Assembly: GCA_949531795.1 (NCBI GenBank)
Contig: CATIQX010000183.1
Location: 1 to 26,736, forward strand
Reading direction: 5' to 3'
From: Cryomorphaceae bacterium
GTDB lineage: Bacteria > Bacteroidota > Bacteroidia > Flavobacteriales > BACL11
Length of the DNA: 26,736 nt
In this document: positions 7,423 to 14,142 of the stretch, one piece after another
Layout of the letters: each line of letters opens with the position of its first letter
Numbering within the stretch: the stretch's first letter is position 1
Position numbers and translations under genes: made by a program
Notes under the pieces: model-generated
What the model saw: only the letters and a program-made list of their open reading frames with translations
The model's database searches: none
What the model was told of the DNA's origin: nothing

Positions 7423-8070
7423 ATGAAACTACACAAAGAAGGAAGCGCAACTCTAGCCATTGAGTTTATAGCTTTTAGTTTATTTAACTACTTAGCCTAT
7501 TACTATGGACCTGAGTATGCAGCTTATTTTACAACAGCAATCACAGCTTTTTTATTCATTATGACGTTAAACTTTTTTCGTATTCCTAATCGAAAATTTA
7601 AAAGAAAAAAAGGAATAGTTTACGCACCTTGTGATGGTAAAGTAGTGGTGATTGAAGAAACTGAAGAAACTGAATATTATAAGGACAAAAGAATTCAAGT
7701 AAGTATCTTTATGTCTCCTCTTAATGTGCACAACCAAGTGTACCCAATAAGTGGAGATGTAAAATACACTAAATATCATCCTGGTAAATTTCTCGTTGCT
7801 TGGCATCCTAAGGCATCAACTGATAATGAAAGAAGTACAGTAGTTGTTGAAAATGATAAAATTACAATCCTTTTTAGACAAATTGCGGGAGCTTTAGCAC
7901 GAAGGATTATTACTTATGCAAAGAAAAATGAAACTGTTAATGTTGCTGATGAGTTTGGATTCATTAAATTTGGCTCAAGAGTAGATTTGTTTTTCCCAAT
8001 TGGCACAAAAATAAAAACCAAACTAAATGAAAAAGTAATCGGGGGACAAAGTATAATTGCTAGCTATTAA
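7423..8070 (+). CDS. psd: Phosphatidylserine decarboxylase proenzyme
   Basis: This enzyme decarboxylates phosphatidylserine to phosphatidylethanolamine, the main zwitterionic lipid of such membranes. The 215-residue proenzyme is the short type found in Bacteroidota. It has hydrophobic N-terminal helices (about residues 12-52, ending FFRIPNR), the YAPCDGKV and MSPLNVHNQVYP blocks, and the autocleavage motif KFGSRVD at residues 182-188. Cleavage between Gly184 and Ser185 would make the pyruvoyl cofactor. It sits 1 nt after cdsA, so CDP-diacylglycerol synthesis and headgroup maturation are coupled; the phosphatidylserine synthase gene is not in this window. Confidence 0.94.
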   Translation: MKLHKEGSATLAIEFIAFSLFNYLAYYYGPEYAAYFTTAITAFLFIMTLNFFRIPNRKFKRKKGIVYAPCDGKVVVIEETEETEYYKDKRIQVSIFMSPLNVHNQVYPISGDVKYTKYHPGKFLVAWHPKASTDNERSTVVVENDKITILFRQIAGALARRIITYAKKNETVNVADEFGFIKFGSRVDLFFPIGTKIKTKLNEKVIGGQSIIASY

Positions 8071-8097
8071 TGAAAGAGATATCCTCAACTATTTTAC

Positions 8098-8105
8098 TAT
8101 ATTTG
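8098..8105 (+). promoter_or_regulatory. Candidate -7 promoter box (TATATTTG) for the Cys/Lys-rich gene
   Basis: TATATTTG matches the Bacteroidota -7 consensus exactly and lies 25 nt before the ATG at 8131. The leader between them ends in a run of 13 adenines that includes the A of the start codon, the kind of A-rich leader favoured for translation in Bacteroidota. The identical octamer precedes the aminotransferase at 24543. Confidence 0.55.
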
Positions 8106-8130
8106 CCTATAATAAATTAAAAAAAAAAAA

Positions 8131-8529
8131 ATGAAAAAATTATCATTATTATTAGCAGTATTATTTATTGGAATTGCTAATCTAAACGCTCAAACTAATG
8201 CAACTAATATTGCTGCAGTAGAAATTGAAGAATTAAAAGAAGTTAAAACTTGTACAAAAACAGGCAAAATTTGTGATGAAACTTGTGAAAAAAAGAAAAA
8301 TTCAACTTGCTGTAAAGGAAAGTCAACTTCAAAATGTTCAAAAAGTAACACAAAAAAAACAGATAGTGAAGCTCATGCTGCTATGATTGAGTCTACAATT
8401 ACGGAAGCTTTGGGAACTGAAATTAATAAAGTAAAAGTTGAAAAAACTGCTTGTAGTAAATCAGCAAAAAAAGGATGTTGCAAAAAAGATGCTAAAAACA
8501 AAACAGAACAAGTTTCATCCAATAAATAA
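8131..8529 (+). CDS. Secreted Cys/Lys-rich small protein, unknown function
   Basis: I do not recognise this 132-residue protein. Residues 1-20 form a clear Sec signal peptide (MKK, hydrophobic core, then LNAQ), predicting a mature protein from about Gln21 in the periplasm or outside. The mature part has nine cysteines in two lysine-rich clusters: Cys41, 48, 52, 60, 61 and 69, then Cys108, 116 and 117. Between them is a cysteine-free, mildly amphipathic stretch (about residues 78-104). Both clusters carry a CC pair and CSK-like steps, as if from an internal duplication. Metal binding or thiol chemistry is a reasonable inference but unproven. It is monocistronic: its own -7 box lies upstream and a strong terminator starts 17 nt after the stop. 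Confidence 0.75.
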   Translation: MKKLSLLLAVLFIGIANLNAQTNATNIAAVEIEELKEVKTCTKTGKICDETCEKKKNSTCCKGKSTSKCSKSNTKKTDSEAHAAMIESTITEALGTEINKVKVEKTACSKSAKKGCCKKDAKNKTEQVSSNK

Positions 8530-8546
8530 TTAAATTTTAAAAACAT

Positions 8547-8575
8547 AAAAGCCACACCATGGTGTGGCTTTTTTT
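8547..8575 (+). terminator. Palindromic intrinsic terminator
   Basis: A perfect 18-bp palindrome (GCCACACCATGGTGTGGC, 8551-8568) is flanked by AAAA on the left and seven T on the right. With a CATG loop, the stem is GC-rich (seven base pairs, GCCACAC/GTGTGGC) in an AT-rich background. It ends the Cys/Lys-rich gene and lies only 12 nt before the start of the methyltransferase gene. The A-run on the left would let it also work for minus-strand transcripts. Confidence 0.85.
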
Positions 8576-8587
8576 ATACCTATAAAT

Positions 8588-9226
8588 ATGGAATTTTTAG
8601 ATGAAGTAATTGAAAACTATGCAACTAATCATACTGACAAGGAACCTAAGCTATTAGCCGATCTCAATAGAGAAACATGGGCAAATGTAATGATACCGAG
8701 AATGCTTTCTGGCCACTTACAAGGAAGAATTCTTTCTATGTTTAGTAAACTTGTAAATCCTGAAAATATTTTAGAAATAGGCACTTACACAGGATATTCA
8801 GCACTATGTTTAGCCGAAGGATTAAAAACAAATGGGAGATTACATACATTGGATATTAATGAGGAATGTACATCAGTAGCAAATCGTTATTTTAAGAAAT
8901 CTAACTTTGGCGAAAACATCATACAACATATAGGTGAAGCAACAGAAATTATACCAAACTTAAATTGCAACTTTCAACTTGCATTTATTGATGCTGATAA
9001 AAAAAATTACTCAAACTACTTTGATGCAATAATTGATAAAATAGATATTGGAGGATTAATTATTGCTGACAATGTTCTATGGAGTGGGAAGGTCACAAAA
9101 GAAGAAAAGGATTACGAAGCAGTTGCATTAGATGAATACAATAAGAAAATGCTTAAATCAGATAGAGTTGAAACTATTCTCTTACCAGTACGAGATGGAT
9201 TGATGATTTCTAAGAAAATTAAATAG
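8588..9226 (+). CDS. SAM-dependent O-methyltransferase (caffeoyl-CoA OMT-like)
   Basis: A 212-residue class I methyltransferase of the O-methyltransferase family that includes caffeoyl-CoA and catechol OMTs. The SAM loop is LEIGTYTGYSALCLAEGL (residues 62-79). Acidic residue Asp89 in HTLDIN should bind the SAM ribose, and FIDADKKNY (133-141) and ADNVLWSG (160-167) are the usual metal and substrate segments. The acceptor is unknown. I place the start at ATG 8588 (MEFLDEVI). A longer frame from a GTG at 8564 would begin inside the terminator hairpin and is implausible. No promoter is evident between the terminator and the start, so transcription may depend on readthrough. The stop codon lies inside one arm of the inverted repeat at 9218-9285. 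Confidence 0.88.
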   Translation: MEFLDEVIENYATNHTDKEPKLLADLNRETWANVMIPRMLSGHLQGRILSMFSKLVNPENILEIGTYTGYSALCLAEGLKTNGRLHTLDINEECTSVANRYFKKSNFGENIIQHIGEATEIIPNLNCNFQLAFIDADKKNYSNYFDAIIDKIDIGGLIIADNVLWSGKVTKEEKDYEAVALDEYNKKMLKSDRVETILLPVRDGLMISKKIK

Positions 9227-9285
9227 TTTATTAATATAAATTACAAACCTAATTTATTAATATTTATATTCATAAACTATTTAAT
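9218..9285. repeat. Inverted repeat, 24-bp arms, between OMT and proline dehydrogenase genes
   Basis: Left arm 9218-9241 and right arm 9262-9285 are reverse complements over 24 positions with one mismatch (T9232 against C9271), around a 20-nt spacer. The left arm contains the stop codon of the methyltransferase gene, and the right arm ends 2 nt before the proline dehydrogenase ATG. There is no T-run after it, so it is not a standard terminator. In RNA it could bury the start region of the downstream gene; in DNA it could be a dimeric operator or a cruciform. Arm content is nearly all A/T. Confidence 0.75.
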
Positions 9286-9287
9286 AC

Positions 9288-10451
9288 ATGATTGATTTCA
9301 AGAACCTAAAAATAGCTTTTGCTGACAAGACAAATACAGATTTAAATAGAGCATATTTTCTGTTTAAAGGAATGAGTAACCCATTATTTTCAAAATTACT
9401 TACGGCGTTATCACAATTTGCATTAAAGCTACACCTGCCAATTAAACCAATTATAAAAGCAACTGTATACAAACAATTTTGTGGAGGAGAAACAATAAAA
9501 GAAAGCCAATCTACAATTGAAAAATTATGGAAATCAAAAATTGGAACTATTTTAGATTTTTCAGCAGAAGGGAAGGAATCAACTAAAGATTTTAATAGAG
9601 CACTTAAGCAAACCCTATCCTCAATTAAAAAGGCTGCAATTTCTGAAAGTGTTCCTTTTTCAGTTTTTAAACTTACAGGTATTTGTAAATTTTCTTTACT
9701 CGAAAAAATAAATAATAAGATTCCCCTTTCAGCTAATGATCAAAAAGAAAAAAGGGAGTATGAGTTAAGAGTAAATTCTATTTGTCAATTAGCACACGAT
9801 AAAAATGTAGCTATTTTTATAGATGCTGAAGAAAGCTGGATTCAAGACGCTATTGATAGTATTGCAGAAGAAATGATGGTAAAATATAATACAAAAAAAG
9901 CACTTATCTTCAATACCATACAACTATATAGAAATGATAGATTAACATACCTTAATTCTCTTTTAGAACGTTCAGAAAATAATTTCTTTATCGGAATAAA
10001 ATTAGTTAGAGGTGCATATCACGAACAAGAAATTGAAAGAGCAAAAACAAAAAACTATCCTTGCCCAGTACATACCTTAAAAAAATGGACAGATACTGAT
10101 TATGATACTGCACTTGAAACCTGTATTAAAAATATTTCAAGAATATCCGTTTGCGCAGGAACACATAATGAAAACAGCACACAATTCTTAGCCAATTTGA
10201 TGAAAGAAAATGGTTTGAATAAAAATGATAATCGAATTTACTTCTCTCAACTTTTAGGAATGAGCGATCATATTTCTTACAACCTTTCAGCTGCCAATTA
10301 TAATGTTAGTAAATACGTACCCTATGGTCCTGTTAAAGATGTAATGCCTTACCTTGTACGAAGAGCAGAAGAAAACACCTCAATTGCGGGACAAATGGGG
10401 CGTGAACTCATAAACATTATAGAGGAAAAAAAAAGAAGAAAAAATGCCTAA
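9288..10451 (+). CDS. Proline dehydrogenase, monofunctional
   Basis: This FAD enzyme oxidises proline to pyrroline-5-carboxylate and passes electrons to quinone at the inner membrane. The 387-residue TIM-barrel protein shows the family blocks in order: FSAEGKESTKDFNRAL (about 85-100), FIDAEESWIQDAID (about 177-190), QLYRNDRLTYL, the flavin-site GIKLVRGAYHEQEIERA, and AGTHNENS. It ends with QLLGMSDHISYNLS and YVPYGPVKDVMPYLVRRAEEN, which bears the arginines that bind the proline carboxylate. There is no P5C dehydrogenase domain, so the second step must be done by a separate protein. A large inverted repeat ends 2 nt before the start. The 3' end is a lysine/arginine codon run that also forms a T-tract for the opposing operon. 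Confidence 0.93.
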   Translation: MIDFKNLKIAFADKTNTDLNRAYFLFKGMSNPLFSKLLTALSQFALKLHLPIKPIIKATVYKQFCGGETIKESQSTIEKLWKSKIGTILDFSAEGKESTKDFNRALKQTLSSIKKAAISESVPFSVFKLTGICKFSLLEKINNKIPLSANDQKEKREYELRVNSICQLAHDKNVAIFIDAEESWIQDAIDSIAEEMMVKYNTKKALIFNTIQLYRNDRLTYLNSLLERSENNFFIGIKLVRGAYHEQEIERAKTKNYPCPVHTLKKWTDTDYDTALETCIKNISRISVCAGTHNENSTQFLANLMKENGLNKNDNRIYFSQLLGMSDHISYNLSAANYNVSKYVPYGPVKDVMPYLVRRAEENTSIAGQMGRELINIIEEKKRRKNA

Positions 10452-10457
10452 AAGCAT
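10426..10457 (-). terminator. Candidate terminator for the porX-tsaE-ald operon, in the 3' end of the proline dehydrogenase gene
   Basis: On the minus strand, a short hairpin (AATGC at 10457-10453 pairing with GCATT at 10447-10443, 5-nt loop) is followed by a T-rich tract (complement of the A-run at 10426-10444). It begins 3 nt after the stop of the DUF4258-like gene. The stem is only five base pairs, so strength is uncertain. The T-tract doubles as the final Lys/Arg codons of the convergent gene. Confidence 0.45.
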
Positions 10458-10459
10458 TG

Positions 10460-10912
10460 TTAAATTGGGATACAAGCTTCCTTCTCTTTATTTGATGTAA
10501 ACTTCGTCACCTTCACACTTTTATCATTGTAATAACAAAGCTCAAAAGTAACTAATAAAGTATTGCCCTTTACTAAATTTTCAATTACAAAATACTGGCA
10601 AGGCTCTCCATCTTCATCAGATAATTCAAAATTCACTTCTCCATCTTCTAAAACGGATAACAAATCTTCTTTTGTCAAATTATAATACAACAACTGACAT
10701 TCAGCCAGTGTTGAAAATTCAGGTTTAATTAATATTAAATTTCCTTCTTCATCAGTTGTATTAGGATAAAGATGAGAAATAACTCTTTTATTCATATCAA
10801 AATAATCTAGGTAGTCATAAAAGGTGTTTTTTAATCGATTTTCAGGACCCATTGAGAGGAAGAAAATACTAATTAATGATCCAAATCCAAAAAACAAAAG
10901 TCTTCTTTTCAT
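10460..10912 (-). CDS. DUF4258-like membrane-anchored or exported protein
   Basis: A 150-residue protein with an N-terminal hydrophobic segment (residues 4-21) preceded by KRR, so it is membrane-anchored or exported. The soluble part resembles the DUF4258 proteins of Bacteroidota: a GPENRLKN start, LLSVLEDGEVNFELS (84-98), EPCQYFVIEN (103-112) and a VTFELCY strand (121-127) with paired cysteines Cys105 and Cys126, which could form a disulfide. The function of the family is not known. It is last in the porX-tsaE-ald run, 4 nt after ald, and converges on the proline dehydrogenase gene with an 8-nt gap. The family call rests on recalled motif spacing, so it is moderate. Confidence 0.6.
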   Translation of the reverse strand: MKRRLLFFGFGSLISIFFLSMGPENRLKNTFYDYLDYFDMNKRVISHLYPNTTDEEGNLILIKPEFSTLAECQLLYYNLTKEDLLSVLEDGEVNFELSDEDGEPCQYFVIENLVKGNTLLVTFELCYYNDKSVKVTKFTSNKEKEACIPI

Positions 10913-10916
10913 AATA

Positions 10917-12122
10917 TTATCTATTTGCCATTATTAAATTTAAATCTACAAAGGGAATAGCGAAGTTTTTACTTAGCACTTTATTAGTTAAGTTTTCACG
11001 ATAAGCATATACACCATTTCTTAAATATTCGTACTTTCTTATAGTATGCTCCACTCCGCCCTCTTCTGCAATACTCAACAAAATAGGTGTTAAAATATTA
11101 GATATTGCCATTGATGCTGTACGTGACACTCTTGACGCTATATTTGGCACACAATAATGCACAACACCATGCTTTATAAAAGTTGGGTTTTTATGTGTAG
11201 TAATTTCTGACGTCTCAAAACAACCTCCTTGATCAATACTGACATCAATTACAACTGCTCCTTTTTTCATTTCACTCACCATCTCCTCACTTACTATACA
11301 AGGCACCTTTCCATCACCTATACGCAAAGCTGCAATGACTACATCTGCTCTTTTTAAGGCTTTTCCCAATGCTTTAGGCTGTAAAGTTGAAGTAGAAATT
11401 CTTTGCATAATATTGTTCTGCAATCTCCCTAGTTTAGTAACCGAATTATCAAATACAATAACTGAAGCACCTAACCCTAAAGAGGATTGACAGGCATACT
11501 CTCCTACTGTACCGGCACCTATTATTACAATATTTGTTGGCATTAATCCTGAAACACCACCTAACATTAAACCCTTACCATTTTTTGTATTGGATAAGTA
11601 TTCTCCAGCAATTAGTAAAGCAGTATTACCAGCAATTTCACTCATGCTTCTTACAATAGGTAATTTTTTTTGTTCATTTTTTATAAACTCAAAACCAAAA
11701 GCAGTAATATTTTTCTTTATTAAAGTTTTAAAATAACCCGATGTTTGTGTACTCATTTGTACTGCTGAAATTAGTTGCTGACCTCTTTGCATTAAAGTTA
11801 ATTCCTCCTTAGTTGGGGGCTCAATTTTTAAGATGAAATTTGCTTTAAAAACCTCTTCTTTAGAATAAGCTAATTCAGCACCTTTATCAGTATACTCTTT
11901 GTCCTGAAAATTAGAAGCTAAACCTGCTCCTTTCTCAATAATTACACTGTTACCGTTTGCAATTAATAATCCAACAGAGTCAGGTGTTAAACTTACTCTG
12001 TTTTCTTGAAATGATGATTCTTTAGGAATTCCAATTTGCAACTGTTTAAAGTTTGGTTTTATTTCAAGCATTTCTTCTTTAGGAAGTATTCCAAACGAAC
12101 TAAATATTTTTTCTTTTTTCAT
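10917..12122 (-). CDS. ald: Alanine dehydrogenase
   Basis: The enzyme interconverts L-alanine and pyruvate plus ammonia with NAD. The 401-residue protein has the AlaDH/PNT fold: GIPKESSFQENRVSLTP (31-47) with the substrate arginine, KIEPPT with Lys99, the Rossmann loop GAGTVG (202-207), and the VVIDVSIDQGGCFETSE block near the active site. It carries about 20-25 extra N-terminal residues compared with Bacillus enzymes, as is usual in Bacteroidota. It is third in a minus-strand operon, 2 nt after tsaE. Because pyruvate/ammonia balance follows from it, the pairing with PorX and TsaE looks like packing of housekeeping genes rather than a pathway. Confidence 0.92.
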   Translation of the reverse strand: MKKEKIFSSFGILPKEEMLEIKPNFKQLQIGIPKESSFQENRVSLTPDSVGLLIANGNSVIIEKGAGLASNFQDKEYTDKGAELAYSKEEVFKANFILKIEPPTKEELTLMQRGQQLISAVQMSTQTSGYFKTLIKKNITAFGFEFIKNEQKKLPIVRSMSEIAGNTALLIAGEYLSNTKNGKGLMLGGVSGLMPTNIVIIGAGTVGEYACQSSLGLGASVIVFDNSVTKLGRLQNNIMQRISTSTLQPKALGKALKRADVVIAALRIGDGKVPCIVSEEMVSEMKKGAVVIDVSIDQGGCFETSEITTHKNPTFIKHGVVHYCVPNIASRVSRTASMAISNILTPILLSIAEEGGVEHTIRKYEYLRNGVYAYRENLTNKVLSKNFAIPFVDLNLIMANR

Positions 12123-12124
12123 AA

Positions 12125-12544
12125 TTAAATTATTAATTCAATTCTTCTTTTATTTTCTACAACACTCATCTTTATTTGTACCATATCTTCTTCTATCAAA
12201 TTAGGAATTTTTTCTGGCCATTCTATAAAACAATAAGCATCACTAAAAAAATATTCTTCATAACCTATATCATAAGCTTCTTTTTCATCATCAATTCTAT
12301 AAAAATCAAAGTGATAAATTTTTGTATTCCCATAAGCTTGATATTCATTAACAATAGAAAAAGTAGGACTACTAACTATATCTGTCACTCCTAAATGCAA
12401 AGATAAAGCTTTTATTAATGTAGTCTTACCTACTCCTATTTCACCAAAAAAAATAAACTTTTTATGATTTGAAGTATAATCTAATATTTCCTTAGAAATA
12501 GAATCTAAGTGCTCTAATTTTTCAGCAAAAAATATTTTACTCAT
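12125..12544 (-). CDS. tsaE: tRNA threonylcarbamoyladenosine biosynthesis ATPase TsaE
   Basis: TsaE is the ATPase that drives turnover of the TsaB-TsaD complex making t6A37 in ANN-decoding tRNAs. The 139-residue protein has Walker A GEIGVGKT at residues 34-41, the family block SSPTFSIVNEY (58-68), a HFDFYRI segment and a FIEWPEKIP ending motif. Length is typical. Its ATG directly follows the porX stop with no gap, so it is translationally coupled. TsaB and TsaD are not in the window. Confidence 0.93.
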   Translation of the reverse strand: MSKIFFAEKLEHLDSISKEILDYTSNHKKFIFFGEIGVGKTTLIKALSLHLGVTDIVSSPTFSIVNEYQAYGNTKIYHFDFYRIDDEKEAYDIGYEEYFFSDAYCFIEWPEKIPNLIEEDMVQIKMSVVENKRRIELII

Positions 12545-14089
12545 TTATTTTGATTTTAAAGTAATAACTGGAATTAACATCTCCTCAATTGATATTCCTC
12601 CATGCTGATAAGTGTTTTTATAAAACTTAGCATAATGATTAAAATTATTTTGATACACAAAATACATATCCTCTTTTGCAAAAATATATTTACTACTTAC
12701 ATTCTGAATTGGCAAATAACATTCTAAAGGCTTATCTATTTCTAGCACATCCTCTTTCTGATAATTCATATTTTTACCTTGTTTGTATCGTAAGTTTGCA
12801 TTTATACCTCTATCACCAATAACTCTTGTAGGTTTACTAACATTAATTGTTCCATGATCAGTAGTAATAATAAGATTTGCTTTTTGTTTGGCAATTTGTT
12901 TGATTATATCTTTTAACGGGGAATGAGAAAACCATGATGAAGTAAGCGAACGATATGCCGAATCATCATCAGCTAACTCTTTAATTACCTTCATGTCTGT
13001 GCGCGCATGAGAAAGCATATCTACAAAATTATAAACAATAACATTTAATTCATTATGCTTTAAATTTTGAATTTTATTGACAACTTTCCTTCCCATATCA
13101 ATATTAGTAATTTTAGTATAGGAATAATTACTACTTCCCTTACCTAACCTTTGTAAATTATCAGCTAAGAATTCTTCTTCAAACATATTTTTGCCCCCAT
13201 CATCCTCATCATTCATCCACATATTAGGGAAGCGTTTTTGAATTTCAGAAGGTAATAAGCCACAAAAAATAGCATTACGCGCATATTGTGTAGCTGTAGG
13301 TAATATACTAGTGTATAATTCATCATTTACAATCTTAAAATCCTCCAAAACTGATGGCTCAATAATTTTCCATTGATCGTACCTTAAGTTATCAATAACA
13401 ACAAGATAAGTAGGTTTATTTACCTCCATATGAGGCAATACCTTTTTTCTAATTAGATTATGGGACATTAAAGGGGCATCCTCTCCTTTAATCCATTTCT
13501 TATAATTATTTTTAATAAACCTGAAAAACTGAGTGTTTGCTTCTGTTTTTTGCATAGCTAAAATTTGCTCAACACTTTTATCTCCTGACTTCTCTAATTC
13601 TAACTCCCAATATGTTAACTTTTTATAAATCTCATACCATTCTTCCTTATTTAAAGATGATGATAAAGACATACTTATATTTCTAAACTCTTGCTGATAA
13701 TTTCTTGTTGTTTTTTCTTCAACCAAACGAGTAGTATCTATGTTCTTTTTTATAGCCAATAAAATTTGACTTGGATTGACAGGTTTAATTAAATAATCAG
13801 CAATTTTAGAACCTATTGCTTCTTCCATAATGCTTTCTTCTTCACTCCTAGTTATCATTATCACAGGAGTATTTGCATACTTTTCTTTCAGAATTGTCAA
13901 AGTTTCAAGCCCGGATAACCCAGGCATATTTTCATCTAAAAAAATTAGATCATAATTATTTTCCACCATCAAATCCAAAGCCTCATCTCCACTTTTTGCT
14001 GGAGTAACATTATATCCTTTTCCTTCCAAATAAATAATATGTGGTTTTAATAAATCAATCTCATCATCTGCCCAAAGTATTTTAATCAT
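12545..14089 (-). CDS. porX: PorX: response regulator with PglZ phosphatase domain (T9SS regulator)
   Basis: PorX is the response regulator partnered with histidine kinase PorY and controls type IX secretion in Bacteroidota. The 514-residue protein starts with a receiver domain (acidic pair Asp8/Asp9, phospho-acceptor Asp52 in LDENMPG, Thr80, Lys102). A helical linker follows, then a PglZ alkaline-phosphatase-superfamily domain from about residue 200. Active-site features include VVIDNLRYDQW with Asp233, PTATQYARNAIF (264-275) with the candidate nucleophile threonine, and TTDHGT near residue 415. Known PorX hydrolyses oligonucleotides and phosphodiesters. Length fits the family. It leads a four-gene minus-strand operon and faces the HD-domain gene across 53 bp. 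Confidence 0.92.
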   Translation of the reverse strand: MIKILWADDEIDLLKPHIIYLEGKGYNVTPAKSGDEALDLMVENNYDLIFLDENMPGLSGLETLTILKEKYANTPVIMITRSEEESIMEEAIGSKIADYLIKPVNPSQILLAIKKNIDTTRLVEEKTTRNYQQEFRNISMSLSSSLNKEEWYEIYKKLTYWELELEKSGDKSVEQILAMQKTEANTQFFRFIKNNYKKWIKGEDAPLMSHNLIRKKVLPHMEVNKPTYLVVIDNLRYDQWKIIEPSVLEDFKIVNDELYTSILPTATQYARNAIFCGLLPSEIQKRFPNMWMNDEDDGGKNMFEEEFLADNLQRLGKGSSNYSYTKITNIDMGRKVVNKIQNLKHNELNVIVYNFVDMLSHARTDMKVIKELADDDSAYRSLTSSWFSHSPLKDIIKQIAKQKANLIITTDHGTINVSKPTRVIGDRGINANLRYKQGKNMNYQKEDVLEIDKPLECYLPIQNVSSKYIFAKEDMYFVYQNNFNHYAKFYKNTYQHGGISIEEMLIPVITLKSK

Positions 14090-14110
14090 ATTTTATTTGT
14101 TTATAGTTTA

Positions 14111-14119
14111 CAAAAATTA
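14111..14119 (-). promoter_or_regulatory. Weak candidate -7 element for the porX operon
   Basis: The minus strand reads TAATTTTTG, a TA...TTTG box with three rather than two intervening bases, 21 nt before the porX start. It lies in the 53-bp divergent gap with the HD-domain gene. No -33 element is clear. Confidence 0.25.
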
Positions 14120-14142
14120 AAAAAATTCCGTTATTTGCTTAT

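Noticed and set aside
8119..8131. 13-A run before the Cys/Lys-rich gene as a phase-variable tract
   Set aside because: It lies in the untranslated leader, where slippage would not shift the reading frame; A-rich leaders are normal in Bacteroidota. An effect on expression level remains possible.
8564..8587. GTG start for the O-methyltransferase at 8564
   Set aside because: It lies in the right arm of the terminator hairpin; ATG 8588 gives the standard family N-terminus.
12176..12394. Plus-strand frame opposite tsaE, Phe/Ile-rich
   Set aside because: Composition is that expected antisense to Lys/Glu/Asn-rich coding; tsaE is unambiguous on the other strand.
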